Below are positions 1-8,239 of a DNA stretch of 44,011 nucleotides, one piece after another. This DNA is from Phycisphaerae bacterium. Its GTDB lineage: Bacteria > Planctomycetota > Phycisphaerae > Sedimentisphaerales > Anaerohalosphaeraceae. The DNA lies in the NCBI GenBank assembly GCA_012729675.1, contig JAAYCR010000067.1, positions 1 to 44,011 of the forward strand. The letters are read 5' to 3'. Numbering within the stretch: the first letter of the stretch is position 1; every line of letters begins with the position of its first letter. The position numbers were made by a program, and so were the translations under genes. The notes beneath the pieces are model-generated. The model searched no databases. It was not told the origin of the DNA and was given only the letters and a program-made list of their open reading frames with translations.

Positions 1-73
1 TCCATTGTATTGCAACGTATCCCTTTTAAAAATCTGGCTTCGGTTGGGGGGTGTTTGAAAAGCATAAATCAGC

Positions 74-88
74 ATCGCCGAAGGCGAT
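74..88 (-). terminator. Hairpin downstream of the polyphosphate operon
   Basis: A perfect 6-bp stem (ATCGCC/GGCGAT) with a 3-nt loop lies about 40-50 nt after the end of the last small gene of the minus-strand operon. On the minus strand it is followed by a T-rich but interrupted stretch, so intrinsic termination is possible but not strong. The rest of positions 1-124 shows no convincing gene. Confidence 0.35.
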
Positions 89-124
89 TCCCATTATTTT
101 TACCCACAAATTATTCCGAAGAGC

Positions 125-281
125 CTATATTTCCTCAGGCTTACAGAGGCAGGCCTTTTTTTTTGGAAACGCGGCCGCATTCTATGCAAAAATACTCCGC
201 GTCTTTGACCAACTCCCTAAATTTGCCGGGTTTTTCTTTCAGCATTTTCTTTTTTGTCAATTCGCAGATTATTTTGCTCAT
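125..281 (-). CDS. Small zinc-ribbon-like protein with apparent frameshift at an A9 run
   Basis: The ATG at 281 has a very good ribosome binding site (GAGGTGA, 5 nt spacer) and lies 44 nt after the ppk stop on the same strand, so it is probably the last gene of that operon. Read straight, it gives 46 residues with a stop at 141-143; a CIEC motif sits at residues 32-35, then a KKK run encoded by nine A (156-164). If one A is dropped, the frame continues to a stop at 125-127 and the end becomes KKKACLCKPEEI, adding two more cysteines (CxC). From memory this resembles short PVC-type proteins that end in a Cys-Gly-Arg ... Lys-Lys-Lys ... Cys-Lys-Pro pattern. I infer that the 51-residue shifted form is the functional protein. 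Either the A run carries a sequence error or mutation, or slippage produces both forms. Function unknown; a bound zinc ion is inferred from the cysteines. Confidence 0.6.
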
Positions 282-325
282 TTAAGTCACCTCGGCTTTC
301 TTTGTATCAGAAAATGCGTTCTCTT

Positions 326-2431
326 TCACTTTTTTTCGGATTTTATGGGTTTAAAGCGTGCCGAGACGATGCGACTTTTCTTTTGGGATTCGGTGGCCAG
401 ACGATACAACTCGGTCTGGGCCGAGAGCGGCTTTTTGCCCGGTTTTGAGGGGGTATAGATGCCGTTGGGGCCGAGTTTCCACGACTGGGCGGTATCGCGA
501 AAATATAATTCCAGAATATCCGAAAGACGCTTGCGATGCCGCGTCTCCAGCACCGGAATCAAGGTTTCAAATCGCTTATCCAGATTTCGCCCCATCAGAT
601 CGGCGCTGCTAAGGTATATTTCGGGGTGGCCGGCGTTGCTGAAATAATAGATGCGGGCGTGCTCCAAATACCGATCCAGGATTGACACCACCTCGATGGT
701 GTCGGAAACGCCTTTGATGCCCGGCCGCAGACAGCAGATGCCGCGGACGTTGAGCCGCACCCGGACTCCGGCCTGCGAGGCCCGATACAGGGCCAGGCAG
801 ATGTCCTTGTCTTCCAGCGAGTTGGTCTTGGCGATGATCAGGCCGGGGCGGTCGGGCGAGGAGGCGGCGATCTCGCGATCGATCAGTTCGGCGAGCTTGC
901 GGCGAATATTCAGCGGGGCGATGAAGAGCTTTTCCATCGCTGTGCTTTCGGAAAACCCCGTCAACAGATTGAAGAACGTCGCCACATCCGACGCCAGTCG
1001 GCTGTCGCAACTCATCAGCCCGATATCCGAATAGAGGCGGGCGGTCTTGTCGTTGTAGTTGCCGGTTGCCAGATGCACATAGCGGCGAATGAAGCCGCTT
1101 TCGCGACGGACGATCAGCAGCGCCTTGGCATGTGTTTTGAGTCCCGTTACGCCGTAGATGACGTGGCAGCCTGCGTCCTCAAGGCGACGCGCCCAGACGA
1201 CATTGCGCGCCTCGTCGAAGCGGGCTTTCAACTCCAGCAGTACCGTTACTTCTTTGCCGTTCTCGGCGGCCTGCTCGAGCGCGTCGATGATGGGTGAGTC
1301 GCCGCTGGTGCGGTAGAGGGTCTGCTTGATCGCCAGCACGTCGGGGTCTTCAGCCGCTTCTTTGAGCAGCTTGACCACCGGCTCAAAACTTTCATACGGA
1401 TGCACCAGCAGGATGTCCCGGTCGCTGATCGCTTCCCAGAGCGAATCATACCCCTGCAAGTCCTGCGGCCACTGGGGGGGCCAGTCCGGCAGACGCAGCC
1501 GTTCATAGCCGCTGCGCCCGACGATTTCCCAGAACGAACCGCCGTTGAGCCGGCCGTCAATGGTGTAGAATTCCTGCCGGTCCAGCCCATACGTTGCGCT
1601 AAGCCAGTCCAGCAGCGTCTGCGAAGCTCCGGCATTGACCTCGATGCGCACAACTGCGCGCCGTCGCCGCGCCAGCACCGCGTCCTCGACTGTTTCAAGC
1701 AGGTCGCCCGCCTCGTCTTCCTGAATGCTGACATCGGCGTCGCGCGTCAGGCGAAAGAAATCGACGGATAAGATCGTCGCATTCGGGCACAGCAGCGCGG
1801 CGTTGTCGGCCACGATATCTTCGACCGCCGCCAGCACCGTGCCTTCGGGCGCCGGAACCGTCATATAGCGAATAAACATTGCGGGAATGGGCACAACCAG
1901 CAGCCGTGCAGCCTCGGCGCCGCCGACGGTCACGGCCAGATGCATCTGAAGCCCCGGAAGGAGCGGACAGGGGTTAAGCTCCTGAACCGCCAGCGGGGTC
2001 AGCACCGGCAGCATCTCCTGCTCGAAAAAATCGCACAGGTGGTCGCGCTGTTCTTTGGTCCATTCGTGCCGCCGGAGTACGTGAAGGCCGTGCGGACGCA
2101 GTTCGTCCAAAAGGGCGTTGACGGCCTGCGTATGCCGCTGCACCAGCGGCTGTGCGGTGCGGGCGATGGCCTTAAGCTGCTTGGCCAGCGTCAGGCCGGC
2201 GGGGTCTTGTTTACGCACGCCCGCGGCGGCCTGCTGCATCAGCCCGGCGACGCGAATCATAAAAAACTCGTCCAGATTCGTGCTGAAGATCGCCAAAAAC
2301 TTGAGTCGTTCCAGCGGCGGCAGCGCCGCGCGAAGCCCCTGCTCCAGCACTCGTTCATTGAACGCCAGCCAGCTCAATTCGCGGTTGATGAATAAATCCG
2401 TCTTTTTTGATTTGTCGTGTTTTTTGGCCAT
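326..2431 (-). CDS. ppk1: Polyphosphate kinase 1
   Basis: This 701-residue protein has the length and motif order of PPK1, which transfers the gamma phosphate of ATP to a growing polyphosphate chain through a phosphohistidine. Visible features are the N-terminal FINRELSWLAFNERVL motif, the KTHAK motif with the presumed phosphorylated His434, and the YVHLATGNYND block just after it. The C-terminal PLD-like domain contains further conserved stretches (GRNLDKRFE). It follows the exopolyphosphatase gene by 14 bp on the same strand, so synthesis and breakdown of polyphosphate are encoded together. The 3' end is followed closely by the small zinc-ribbon-like gene. Confidence 0.96.
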   Translation of the reverse strand: MAKKHDKSKKTDLFINRELSWLAFNERVLEQGLRAALPPLERLKFLAIFSTNLDEFFMIRVAGLMQQAAAGVRKQDPAGLTLAKQLKAIARTAQPLVQRHTQAVNALLDELRPHGLHVLRRHEWTKEQRDHLCDFFEQEMLPVLTPLAVQELNPCPLLPGLQMHLAVTVGGAEAARLLVVPIPAMFIRYMTVPAPEGTVLAAVEDIVADNAALLCPNATILSVDFFRLTRDADVSIQEDEAGDLLETVEDAVLARRRRAVVRIEVNAGASQTLLDWLSATYGLDRQEFYTIDGRLNGGSFWEIVGRSGYERLRLPDWPPQWPQDLQGYDSLWEAISDRDILLVHPYESFEPVVKLLKEAAEDPDVLAIKQTLYRTSGDSPIIDALEQAAENGKEVTVLLELKARFDEARNVVWARRLEDAGCHVIYGVTGLKTHAKALLIVRRESGFIRRYVHLATGNYNDKTARLYSDIGLMSCDSRLASDVATFFNLLTGFSESTAMEKLFIAPLNIRRKLAELIDREIAASSPDRPGLIIAKTNSLEDKDICLALYRASQAGVRVRLNVRGICCLRPGIKGVSDTIEVVSILDRYLEHARIYYFSNAGHPEIYLSSADLMGRNLDKRFETLIPVLETRHRKRLSDILELYFRDTAQSWKLGPNGIYTPSKPGKKPLSAQTELYRLATESQKKSRIVSARFKPIKSEKK

Positions 2432-2445
2432 GGGTTGCGTCGCCG

Positions 2446-4038
2446 TTAGGTTCCTTCAAAATCAAGTCGAATGCCGAACACGTTTTCGAACATATCGCTG
2501 CGCATTTCAAGCGATCGCTTGCGCAGTGAGATGTTGGCCAGACCCGGCACAAAGATTGTCATTGCATCCGGTTCCAGCCGAAGCTTCAATTGATCGGCCT
2601 GACGAACATCGCTGATATCGAGCGCTTTGGCCAATTGTAAAATCGCCGCCAGCTTGTTGACGACGATGCGGCTTTCCTGCGGCAGGCTCATATATTCCAG
2701 ATGTGACGGCTTTGGCGCACTGCGGCGATGATACCGCGCCACATGCGCGACAATCTGCACCTCGTGGTGATTGAGGCCGTAAATTTCGCTGTTGGCCACC
2801 AGATAATAGGTATGCTTATGATAGGCTCGCGAGGCGACAAACGTACCCGCCTCGTGCAGCAGGGCCGCCGCTTCCAGCAGGACGCGGTGACGCGGCCCCA
2901 GCCCGTGTTCGCGCGTCAGCTCGTCAAACAGCCGCACCGCACAGTCCGCGACGCGCTGAGCGTGCAGCAGGTTGACTTTGTATTTTTCTGCAATCGACAG
3001 CGCCGATTGAATGACCTCGCGGCCAAAGCCGGGGTCTTCCTGCTTTTGCGAGCGGCGGGCCAGTTCCAGCAGCAGCCCGTCCCGCATCGTAATTGATGCG
3101 ACGACCACCTTGGCGGCCCCGGTCTCGTGCAGCAGCGTCTGGTATATCATCAACGCCGGGGCCAGCGTCTCGGCGTCGTTGTAGCCCATGCTGAACTGCA
3201 CCATCAACTGCTCAATCGACAGTGTTCGAATGGTATCGACGAATTTGTCAAACGCCTTGCGCGAAATCGCCGAGAATTTATGATTGGGAAGTTGGCGTCC
3301 CGCGCGGGCGGCGGCAAACCGGGCGTCCGAGCCGATGATGAACAGGTTGCGTATAGACTTCAGCGCGATCAGGCCTTCCAGCGAGGCCAGCGTGGCGTTG
3401 ACCTCGTTTTGAATCAACTCGCTCGTCGGTTCGGAGGACTGCTCACCGGTGCCGAGTATTTCCTGCAGCCGGATGGAGCCCAAGCCCAGGTTGTGCGAGG
3501 CCTCGATACTGCCGCGATTAAGAACCGTTAGTATCGTTCCGCCGCCCCCGACCTCGCAGATCAGCGTATGTTTTCCCAATGACGGCGGCTTGTCATTGAG
3601 TGCCGCACGCACGGCCGTCACCGTCAGGCGGCCTTCCTGCGGGCCGTCGATGATGTCCACCGTCAGCCCCGTCGCCATCAGGACGCGGTCGCAAAAGACA
3701 TCGGCGTTGCGGGCTTCGCGGAGGGCGCTGGTGGCAACCGTCCAGACGTGCTTGACCTTGTACAGTTCGAGCATACGCTTAAACTCGCGCAGGATGGAGA
3801 CCGCCGCCTGCATCGTTGTGCGTTCCAGCCGCCCCTTGCGAAACGAATCCTGACCGAGGCGTACCGTGCGGTAGGCCTTTTCGAGGATGTCGATGCGTCC
3901 GTCCGGCGTCAATTGCCCGATCAGCAGGCGAATCGAGTTGGTGCCGATGTCGATGGCCGCCAGCGTTTGTGCCTCCGGCGGCGTTTCTGTCTTCTCTGTC
4001 TGTGTCATTTGAGCCAATTGTGTCTCTTGCGGGGTCAT
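2446..4038 (-). CDS. ppx: Exopolyphosphatase / Ppx-GppA family phosphatase
   Basis: The 530-residue protein carries the ASKHA-fold phosphate-binding motif AIDIGTNSIRLLI at residues 28-40 and a second conserved segment LICEVGGGGTILTVL. These are typical of Ppx/GppA enzymes that release phosphate from polyphosphate or hydrolyse pppGpp. The last 170 residues or so form an HD-like domain, but its motif reads HE instead of HD and the later metal Asp is Lys (QLAKALD), so that domain is probably not catalytic; E. coli Ppx also has HE at this place as I recall. It sits between the stand-alone HD gene and ppk1. Which of the two substrates it prefers cannot be read from sequence; context argues for polyphosphate. 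Confidence 0.93.
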   Translation of the reverse strand: MTPQETQLAQMTQTEKTETPPEAQTLAAIDIGTNSIRLLIGQLTPDGRIDILEKAYRTVRLGQDSFRKGRLERTTMQAAVSILREFKRMLELYKVKHVWTVATSALREARNADVFCDRVLMATGLTVDIIDGPQEGRLTVTAVRAALNDKPPSLGKHTLICEVGGGGTILTVLNRGSIEASHNLGLGSIRLQEILGTGEQSSEPTSELIQNEVNATLASLEGLIALKSIRNLFIIGSDARFAAARAGRQLPNHKFSAISRKAFDKFVDTIRTLSIEQLMVQFSMGYNDAETLAPALMIYQTLLHETGAAKVVVASITMRDGLLLELARRSQKQEDPGFGREVIQSALSIAEKYKVNLLHAQRVADCAVRLFDELTREHGLGPRHRVLLEAAALLHEAGTFVASRAYHKHTYYLVANSEIYGLNHHEVQIVAHVARYHRRSAPKPSHLEYMSLPQESRIVVNKLAAILQLAKALDISDVRQADQLKLRLEPDAMTIFVPGLANISLRKRSLEMRSDMFENVFGIRLDFEGT

Positions 4039-4057
4039 CTGTCAATAAGCTGTTTCG

Positions 4058-4675
4058 TTAGGGTTTGATTAGCGTTTTCGAAAGTTTCACGTCGCGCCCG
4101 AAGACCTGTTCCAGCAGATCCGCCTTAGTCTTGCCGAAGTGCAGCTCGTCCTCGGCGGGTCCGTGCGTGTGGCATACGAGATGGATTTGTTCGACCTCAA
4201 GGGTTACCTCAATCTCCTCGACGGCGTCGGTGTGGCTGCGATCCAGTCCGTCAGCCAGCCGCAGGATCGCGGCCAGTTTATCGACGACGCTTTTCCGGTC
4301 TTCGGGTAAGTCGGTATACACTGTATGCGTCGGCTTGGGCAGCGCCTTGCGATGATACCGCGCGACCAGTGCGATGGCCGCACGCTCGTCGGGCGTCAGC
4401 GGAAGCGTCCGGTCGTCCAGAATCATCCGCATCGACTGCTTATGATGCCCTTTCTGGCCGTCGATCCAGCCGATATCGTGAAGGATGCCCGCACAGGTCA
4501 GCCAAAACCGTGCCGTCTCGTCCAGCCCGTGCAGCGGTCGCAGCCCGTCAAACAGCATCTCGGCCAGGCGCGTCACCTGCTCCGAGTGCCCTTTTTCATA
4601 GCAGCAGGCCGTCGCAAACCGTCGCACCGCCTTTAGCCGTGCCTTATTGTCCAAGTTCGAAGTCCTCTTCGTCAT
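4058..4675 (-). CDS. Stand-alone HD-domain phosphohydrolase related to the Ppx C-terminal domain
   Basis: About 205 residues. It is clearly related to the C-terminal domain of the neighbouring Ppx (shared VARYHR...P and KLAAIL stretches) but keeps the metal ligands that Ppx has lost: His31, His67-Asp68 in ILHDIG, His78/79, His109 and Asp143 in RLADGLD. It is therefore likely an active metal-dependent phosphohydrolase, with unknown substrate (nucleotide, polyphosphate or alarmone are all possible). The start is placed at the ATG at 4675, 8 nt after GGA; an upstream GTG at 4678 is the alternative. Its 5' end overlaps the 3' end of the CHAD gene by about 30 bp, which suggests translational coupling. 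Confidence 0.85.
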   Translation of the reverse strand: MTKRTSNLDNKARLKAVRRFATACCYEKGHSEQVTRLAEMLFDGLRPLHGLDETARFWLTCAGILHDIGWIDGQKGHHKQSMRMILDDRTLPLTPDERAAIALVARYHRKALPKPTHTVYTDLPEDRKSVVDKLAAILRLADGLDRSHTDAVEEIEVTLEVEQIHLVCHTHGPAEDELHFGKTKADLLEQVFGRDVKLSKTLIKP

Positions 4676-5732
4676 CACTATCGTCCGTGGTGTTTAATAT
4701 TTCAGCGTTTTCTTTAACCGCCTCGCCGATCCGGTTCCAGAAATCCTCGGCCTCCAGTATTTCGACATGCGCTGCGGTCTGTTCAAGCAACGCTTCCCGC
4801 CGCTGACGCTGCTGCGTCTGCAAATAGCGCAATCCCGTGACCAGCCGCCGCATCGGGCGGGGGTGGCCATAAAACGCGATGGCACGCTCGGTCTCTTCAG
4901 CGATAAATGCCTCAATCTGCTCGTCCCAGACATCGCAGTCGTGCAGGTCGCCCAGCAGGGTCTGGAGCTTTTTGAGATGCTTGACGAGTTTTTTGAGCCG
5001 CCCGTCCAGCGCCATATCGCACAACTCCAGCGTGTATCGCAACTTTTTGACCGCGATGCGCAGGGCGTGATGGCCTGCCATATCGTTCGGATCGTCGAGG
5101 GCGGGGCGTTTGTCCAGCGTCTCGGCCAGCCGGTCGCCGACCCGCACGGCCGCCCGCTCATAAAAACCCAGTCGCTCGGTCGGTTCGTCGGTGTGTTCGA
5201 CCTCATACGCAAGCCGCTCGGTCTCCAAATGCAGATGCATTGTCAGCCGCTGCCTCTGGAGCCGCCGCACGGCCATGACAAGCCCTGGCTGAAGCGCATC
5301 ACGCTGCTGCTGCAAGCGCAGCAACAATCGGGCAATGCCGGGGCGAATGGAATGGGCATTGAATTTTGTGAAGGCTGCATCCAATACAGCATCGGTTGAG
5401 CTTGATGTGGACACCTCGGATTGGTGCCGGTCCAGCCCCGCCAAAAAATCCTGTAAAAACGTGATCTGCACGTCACAGTCCCTCGCCGGGCCGAACCGTT
5501 TGAGCATCTTCTTGAGCGCCTTACGCCAGCCCTTGGCCTTGTCGTCGTCAAAGCAATCGCTGAAAAACGCCAGCCCCGCCCGCAGCCGCCGACAGGTCAC
5601 CCGCACCTGGTGCACATCTTCGATATCGCCGCCGGTCTTGGCGCCGTCCAGATGCCCGGCCAGCGCCTCGGCCTGTGTCCGCACAAACCGCCGCACCAAC
5701 GCGCACAACACATTGTCCGGTAAACGTTGCAT
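4644..5732 (-). CDS. CHAD domain protein (polyphosphate-binding)
   Basis: The protein of about 362 residues shows the CHAD pattern: regularly spaced His/Arg/Lys-rich helices such as DVHQVRVTCRRLRAGL, RDCDVQITFL, HHALRIAVKKLRYTLEL and LGDLHDCDVWDEQI. CHAD domains bind polyphosphate and occur on polyP granules. It is the first gene of an operon with an HD protein, ppx and ppk1, which fits that role. The start is set at the ATG at 5732; the longer frame would begin with a TTG that lies inside the -35 box of the likely promoter. The C-terminal tail is acidic (DDSDDEEDFE). Confidence 0.88.
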   Translation of the reverse strand: MQRLPDNVLCALVRRFVRTQAEALAGHLDGAKTGGDIEDVHQVRVTCRRLRAGLAFFSDCFDDDKAKGWRKALKKMLKRFGPARDCDVQITFLQDFLAGLDRHQSEVSTSSSTDAVLDAAFTKFNAHSIRPGIARLLLRLQQQRDALQPGLVMAVRRLQRQRLTMHLHLETERLAYEVEHTDEPTERLGFYERAAVRVGDRLAETLDKRPALDDPNDMAGHHALRIAVKKLRYTLELCDMALDGRLKKLVKHLKKLQTLLGDLHDCDVWDEQIEAFIAEETERAIAFYGHPRPMRRLVTGLRYLQTQQRQRREALLEQTAAHVEILEAEDFWNRIGEAVKENAEILNTTDDSDDEEDFELGQ

Positions 5733-5775
5733 CGCTGGGTTCTCGTTTCTCCACACAAATCTGGTATTCAGATAT

Positions 5776-5804
5776 AGTATAAGAGATTCCGGAATAAGAC
5801 GCAA
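5776..5804 (-). promoter_or_regulatory. Sigma70-type promoter of the CHAD-HD-ppx-ppk operon
   Basis: On the minus strand TTGCGT and TATACT are separated by exactly 17 nt. The predicted transcript would start near 5769, about 37 nt before the CHAD start codon. Confidence 0.6.
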
Positions 5805-5866
5805 CCACGTCTATTATTAATACGCGATATTGTTCAGCTTGTTTGGTGCGGGAGTTTTTGACTGGC

Positions 5867-6223
5867 TCAGCGGGGCGAAGGCTCTTGAAATTCGATGTTT
5901 TCGAGCAGCAGGGGGGCGTCGGGCTGGAAGTCGTAGTGCGTGCTGCCGCAGGCCGTGCAGGTCGGGCGCTGCACGTTGAAGTCAAACGTCGTGTGGCAGT
6001 CTTTACAGGTCGCCCGCAGCGGAATATGGCGAATCTCCAGCCGCATCCCTTCACAGGGCGTGCCTTCGATGAGGGTTTCAAACGCAAACCGCATCGCTTC
6101 ATCGTTGATCGCGTTGAATTGGCCGCAGGAAATTCGTGCTGCAACCGGCTTGGCATTGCCCAGCCGTTCGACATGCTCCAGAATTGTGTGCAGAATACTT
6201 TCAGCAACCGCGGTTTCGTGCAT
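5867..6223 (-). CDS. hypA: Hydrogenase maturation nickel metallochaperone HypA
   Basis: HypA delivers nickel to the large subunit of [NiFe]-hydrogenase together with HypB. The protein begins MHETAVAESIL; the conserved MHE start carries the nickel-binding His2. It then has two CxxC pairs, CKDC and CTAC, that form the structural zinc site, in a protein of 118 residues, normal for the family. The start at 6223 is supported by the hypE stop overlapping the ATG as TGATG, a coupling arrangement; a TTG two codons upstream would bury the MHE motif. HypB is encoded 28 kb away; HypC, HypD, HypF and the hydrogenase are not in this window. Confidence 0.94.
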   Translation of the reverse strand: MHETAVAESILHTILEHVERLGNAKPVAARISCGQFNAINDEAMRFAFETLIEGTPCEGMRLEIRHIPLRATCKDCHTTFDFNVQRPTCTACGSTHYDFQPDAPLLLENIEFQEPSPR

Positions 6224-7239
6224 CAGCAAATCCTCGGTAATTCACGGCCGTAGGGCATCTGGACGATCCGTCGGCCGCCGGTTTTGGTCAACAGTTCCAC
6301 CAGCGATTCGGTTCCGGCAACCACCTCGCCGATCACCGCCGCTCGCCGTCCCAGCGGCTGAGTGCGGCAGATCGCGACGACGCGGTCAGCGATATCCCCG
6401 GCGACAATCACAACGATCTTGCCTTCGTTGGCGATGTTCAACAGGTCAAAACCGAGCATATCCGCCGCCGCCTGCACGGTATTGTCGATGGGGATGGCCG
6501 CCTCGTCCAGTTCTATCGGCAGACCCGTTTGCCGGACGATTTCGTTGGCGACCGCCGCCAGTCCGCCGCGCGTCGGATCGCGCATAAACTTAACCCCGTC
6601 GCCGAATTTGTCGAACAGCAGTTCCGCCAGGCCGTTCAGGCATGCACAGTCGCTTTGCATCGACGACGTGAACGCCAGCCCCTCGCGCTGCGACATAATC
6701 GTCATCCCGTGATCGCCGAGCGTGCCGGTCACGAGCACCTTATCGCCGACGCTGATCCGCTCAAAGCCGACGCGGGCGTTTTTCCGCTTGACGCCGATGC
6801 CGGCGGTGTTGATATACAGCCCGTCGGCGGCGCCCTTCTCGACGACTTTGGTATCGCCGGTGACAATCGGTACGCCCGCACGCTGGGCTGTCGAGGCGGC
6901 GCTGTCCAACAGCGTCTCCAGTAGCCGCATATCGAAGCCTTCCTCGATAATCAGCGACAGGCTTAGGGCGACGGGTTTTGCGCCCGCCACGGCCAGATCG
7001 TTGACCGTACCGGCCACGGCCAGCGTGCCGATATTCCCGCCGTTAAAGACCAAGGGCTTGACCACAAAGCTGTCCGTCGTAAAACAGACCGCCCCCGCCT
7101 CAAGCGTCAGCTCCGCCGCGTCGGTCAGCCGCCCCAGCGCCGCATTGGCAAACCGCGGCACGATGAGTTTGTCGATTAACTCCGCCATCAACCGCCCGCC
7201 GCCGCCATGCGCCAGCATTATTTTTTTGTTATCCGCCAT
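6223..7239 (-). CDS. hypE: Hydrogenase expression/formation protein HypE
   Basis: HypE (338 residues) dehydrates the C-terminal S-carboxamide to a thiocyanate that supplies the CN ligands of the [NiFe] centre. It is recognised by the PurM-like ATP-binding fold (HGGGGRLMAELI, TTDSFVV, GGNIGTLAVAGTVNDLAV, RDPTRGGLA) and by the diagnostic end PRIC, whose terminal cysteine is the modified residue. AGGA lies 3 nt before the ATG. Its stop codon overlaps the hypA start. A possible promoter upstream (TTGTGG, 17 nt, TATTAT) is seen on the minus strand at about 7250-7280. Confidence 0.96.
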   Translation of the reverse strand: MADNKKIMLAHGGGGRLMAELIDKLIVPRFANAALGRLTDAAELTLEAGAVCFTTDSFVVKPLVFNGGNIGTLAVAGTVNDLAVAGAKPVALSLSLIIEEGFDMRLLETLLDSAASTAQRAGVPIVTGDTKVVEKGAADGLYINTAGIGVKRKNARVGFERISVGDKVLVTGTLGDHGMTIMSQREGLAFTSSMQSDCACLNGLAELLFDKFGDGVKFMRDPTRGGLAAVANEIVRQTGLPIELDEAAIPIDNTVQAAADMLGFDLLNIANEGKIVVIVAGDIADRVVAICRTQPLGRRAAVIGEVVAGTESLVELLTKTGGRRIVQMPYGRELPRIC

Positions 7240-7420
7240 AATTCCTCATATAATAATATAGTCAAACTACGAAGTCCACAAAGAACACGAAGATTCGAAC
7301 CTTTCAAACAAGGGCCATTCTATTGAGTATGTCAAAATAATCAACAAAAACACCTTAACTCCGCCCAACAGGCTATACGCTTGAACTGCGAACGATGGAA
7401 CGACATGGGGAGGCAGGGCG

Positions 7421-8179
7421 TTACGACATCGCATTTGCTCGTGTGACGAAATATTTCGCCATTTTCGGCGGGCGGTGCATCAGTTCGGTGAAGTGATAGA
7501 CCAGCAATTGCTCGGCCTCCGTCAAGAGGGCGGGCGGCGCGGCGGTGAATGCGGCCCTTCGGTTAAGCATCGCGCAGCAGGCGGGCGAGAGGCGGCGTTT
7601 TTCGGTAAAGGCCTGTTCGCAACCGCCGCACAGCAGGCCGTTGGCGGCGCTGCTGAAGTAAAGGTCTTTGCCGCCGCTGCCGGTCGGCGCGCCGCAGTTG
7701 GTGCAGGCATCCAGACGCGGGGCAACGCCCGCCTCGTCCAACAGCGTCAGTTGATAGTCAATCAGCACCGGCAAAACGGCCTGCATCTTGTCGTACTGTC
7801 CGAGCCGATCCAGCATATCCACCAGCGCATCAAACAAGGTCGGATGCGGGTCGGATTGTTCGAAAGACGCCTCCGTCAGTTCCAGCGCAAACAGGCCGGC
7901 GTGCATCGCGGCCAGATTGCTGCGGAGCGAACGGAACCGGCCGGACTGGACAAACTCGGTCAGCGTTGAGAGTGTATCGTGCGATTCGGAGATCATCACC
8001 ATCACCTGCCCATACGCAAACGGCTCGATCGCGCCATCAAACGCCGACTTGGGCCGCCGCGCGCCTTTGGCAATCGCGGCAATCTTGCCGTGCTCGCGCG
8101 TCAGCAGCGTTACGACCTGCGAGGTATCGGAATAATTGACCGCCCGCAGACATAAAGCAACCTCTTTGAGTTTTATCAT
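7421..8179 (-). CDS. recO: DNA repair protein RecO
   Basis: RecO (252 residues) loads RecA onto SSB-coated DNA with RecR. The N-terminal OB-fold segment (LCLRAVNYSDTSQVVTLLT, then GKIAAIAKGARR) matches the family, and the middle carries a four-cysteine zinc finger (CTNC at about residue 158 and CGGC about 25 residues later). Length is normal. It lies about 60 bp after the CNNM gene on the same strand and ends the cluster; 7240-7420 before hypE shows no gene. Confidence 0.93.
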   Translation of the reverse strand: MIKLKEVALCLRAVNYSDTSQVVTLLTREHGKIAAIAKGARRPKSAFDGAIEPFAYGQVMVMISESHDTLSTLTEFVQSGRFRSLRSNLAAMHAGLFALELTEASFEQSDPHPTLFDALVDMLDRLGQYDKMQAVLPVLIDYQLTLLDEAGVAPRLDACTNCGAPTGSGGKDLYFSSAANGLLCGGCEQAFTEKRRLSPACCAMLNRRAAFTAAPPALLTEAEQLLVYHFTELMHRPPKMAKYFVTRANAMS

Positions 8180-8239
8180 TGCGACACCACGGATTTAGAT
8201 TGTTTTCTGTGTCATCTGTGAAATCTGCGGTATCATTTA

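Noticed and set aside
5733-5804. Longer start for the CHAD protein
   Set aside because: It needs a TTG that lies inside the -35 box of the likely promoter, and it lacks a ribosome binding site.
7285-7305. tRNA T-arm-like GGTTCGAATCT on the minus strand
   Set aside because: No acceptor stem, D-arm or anticodon arm can be built around it.
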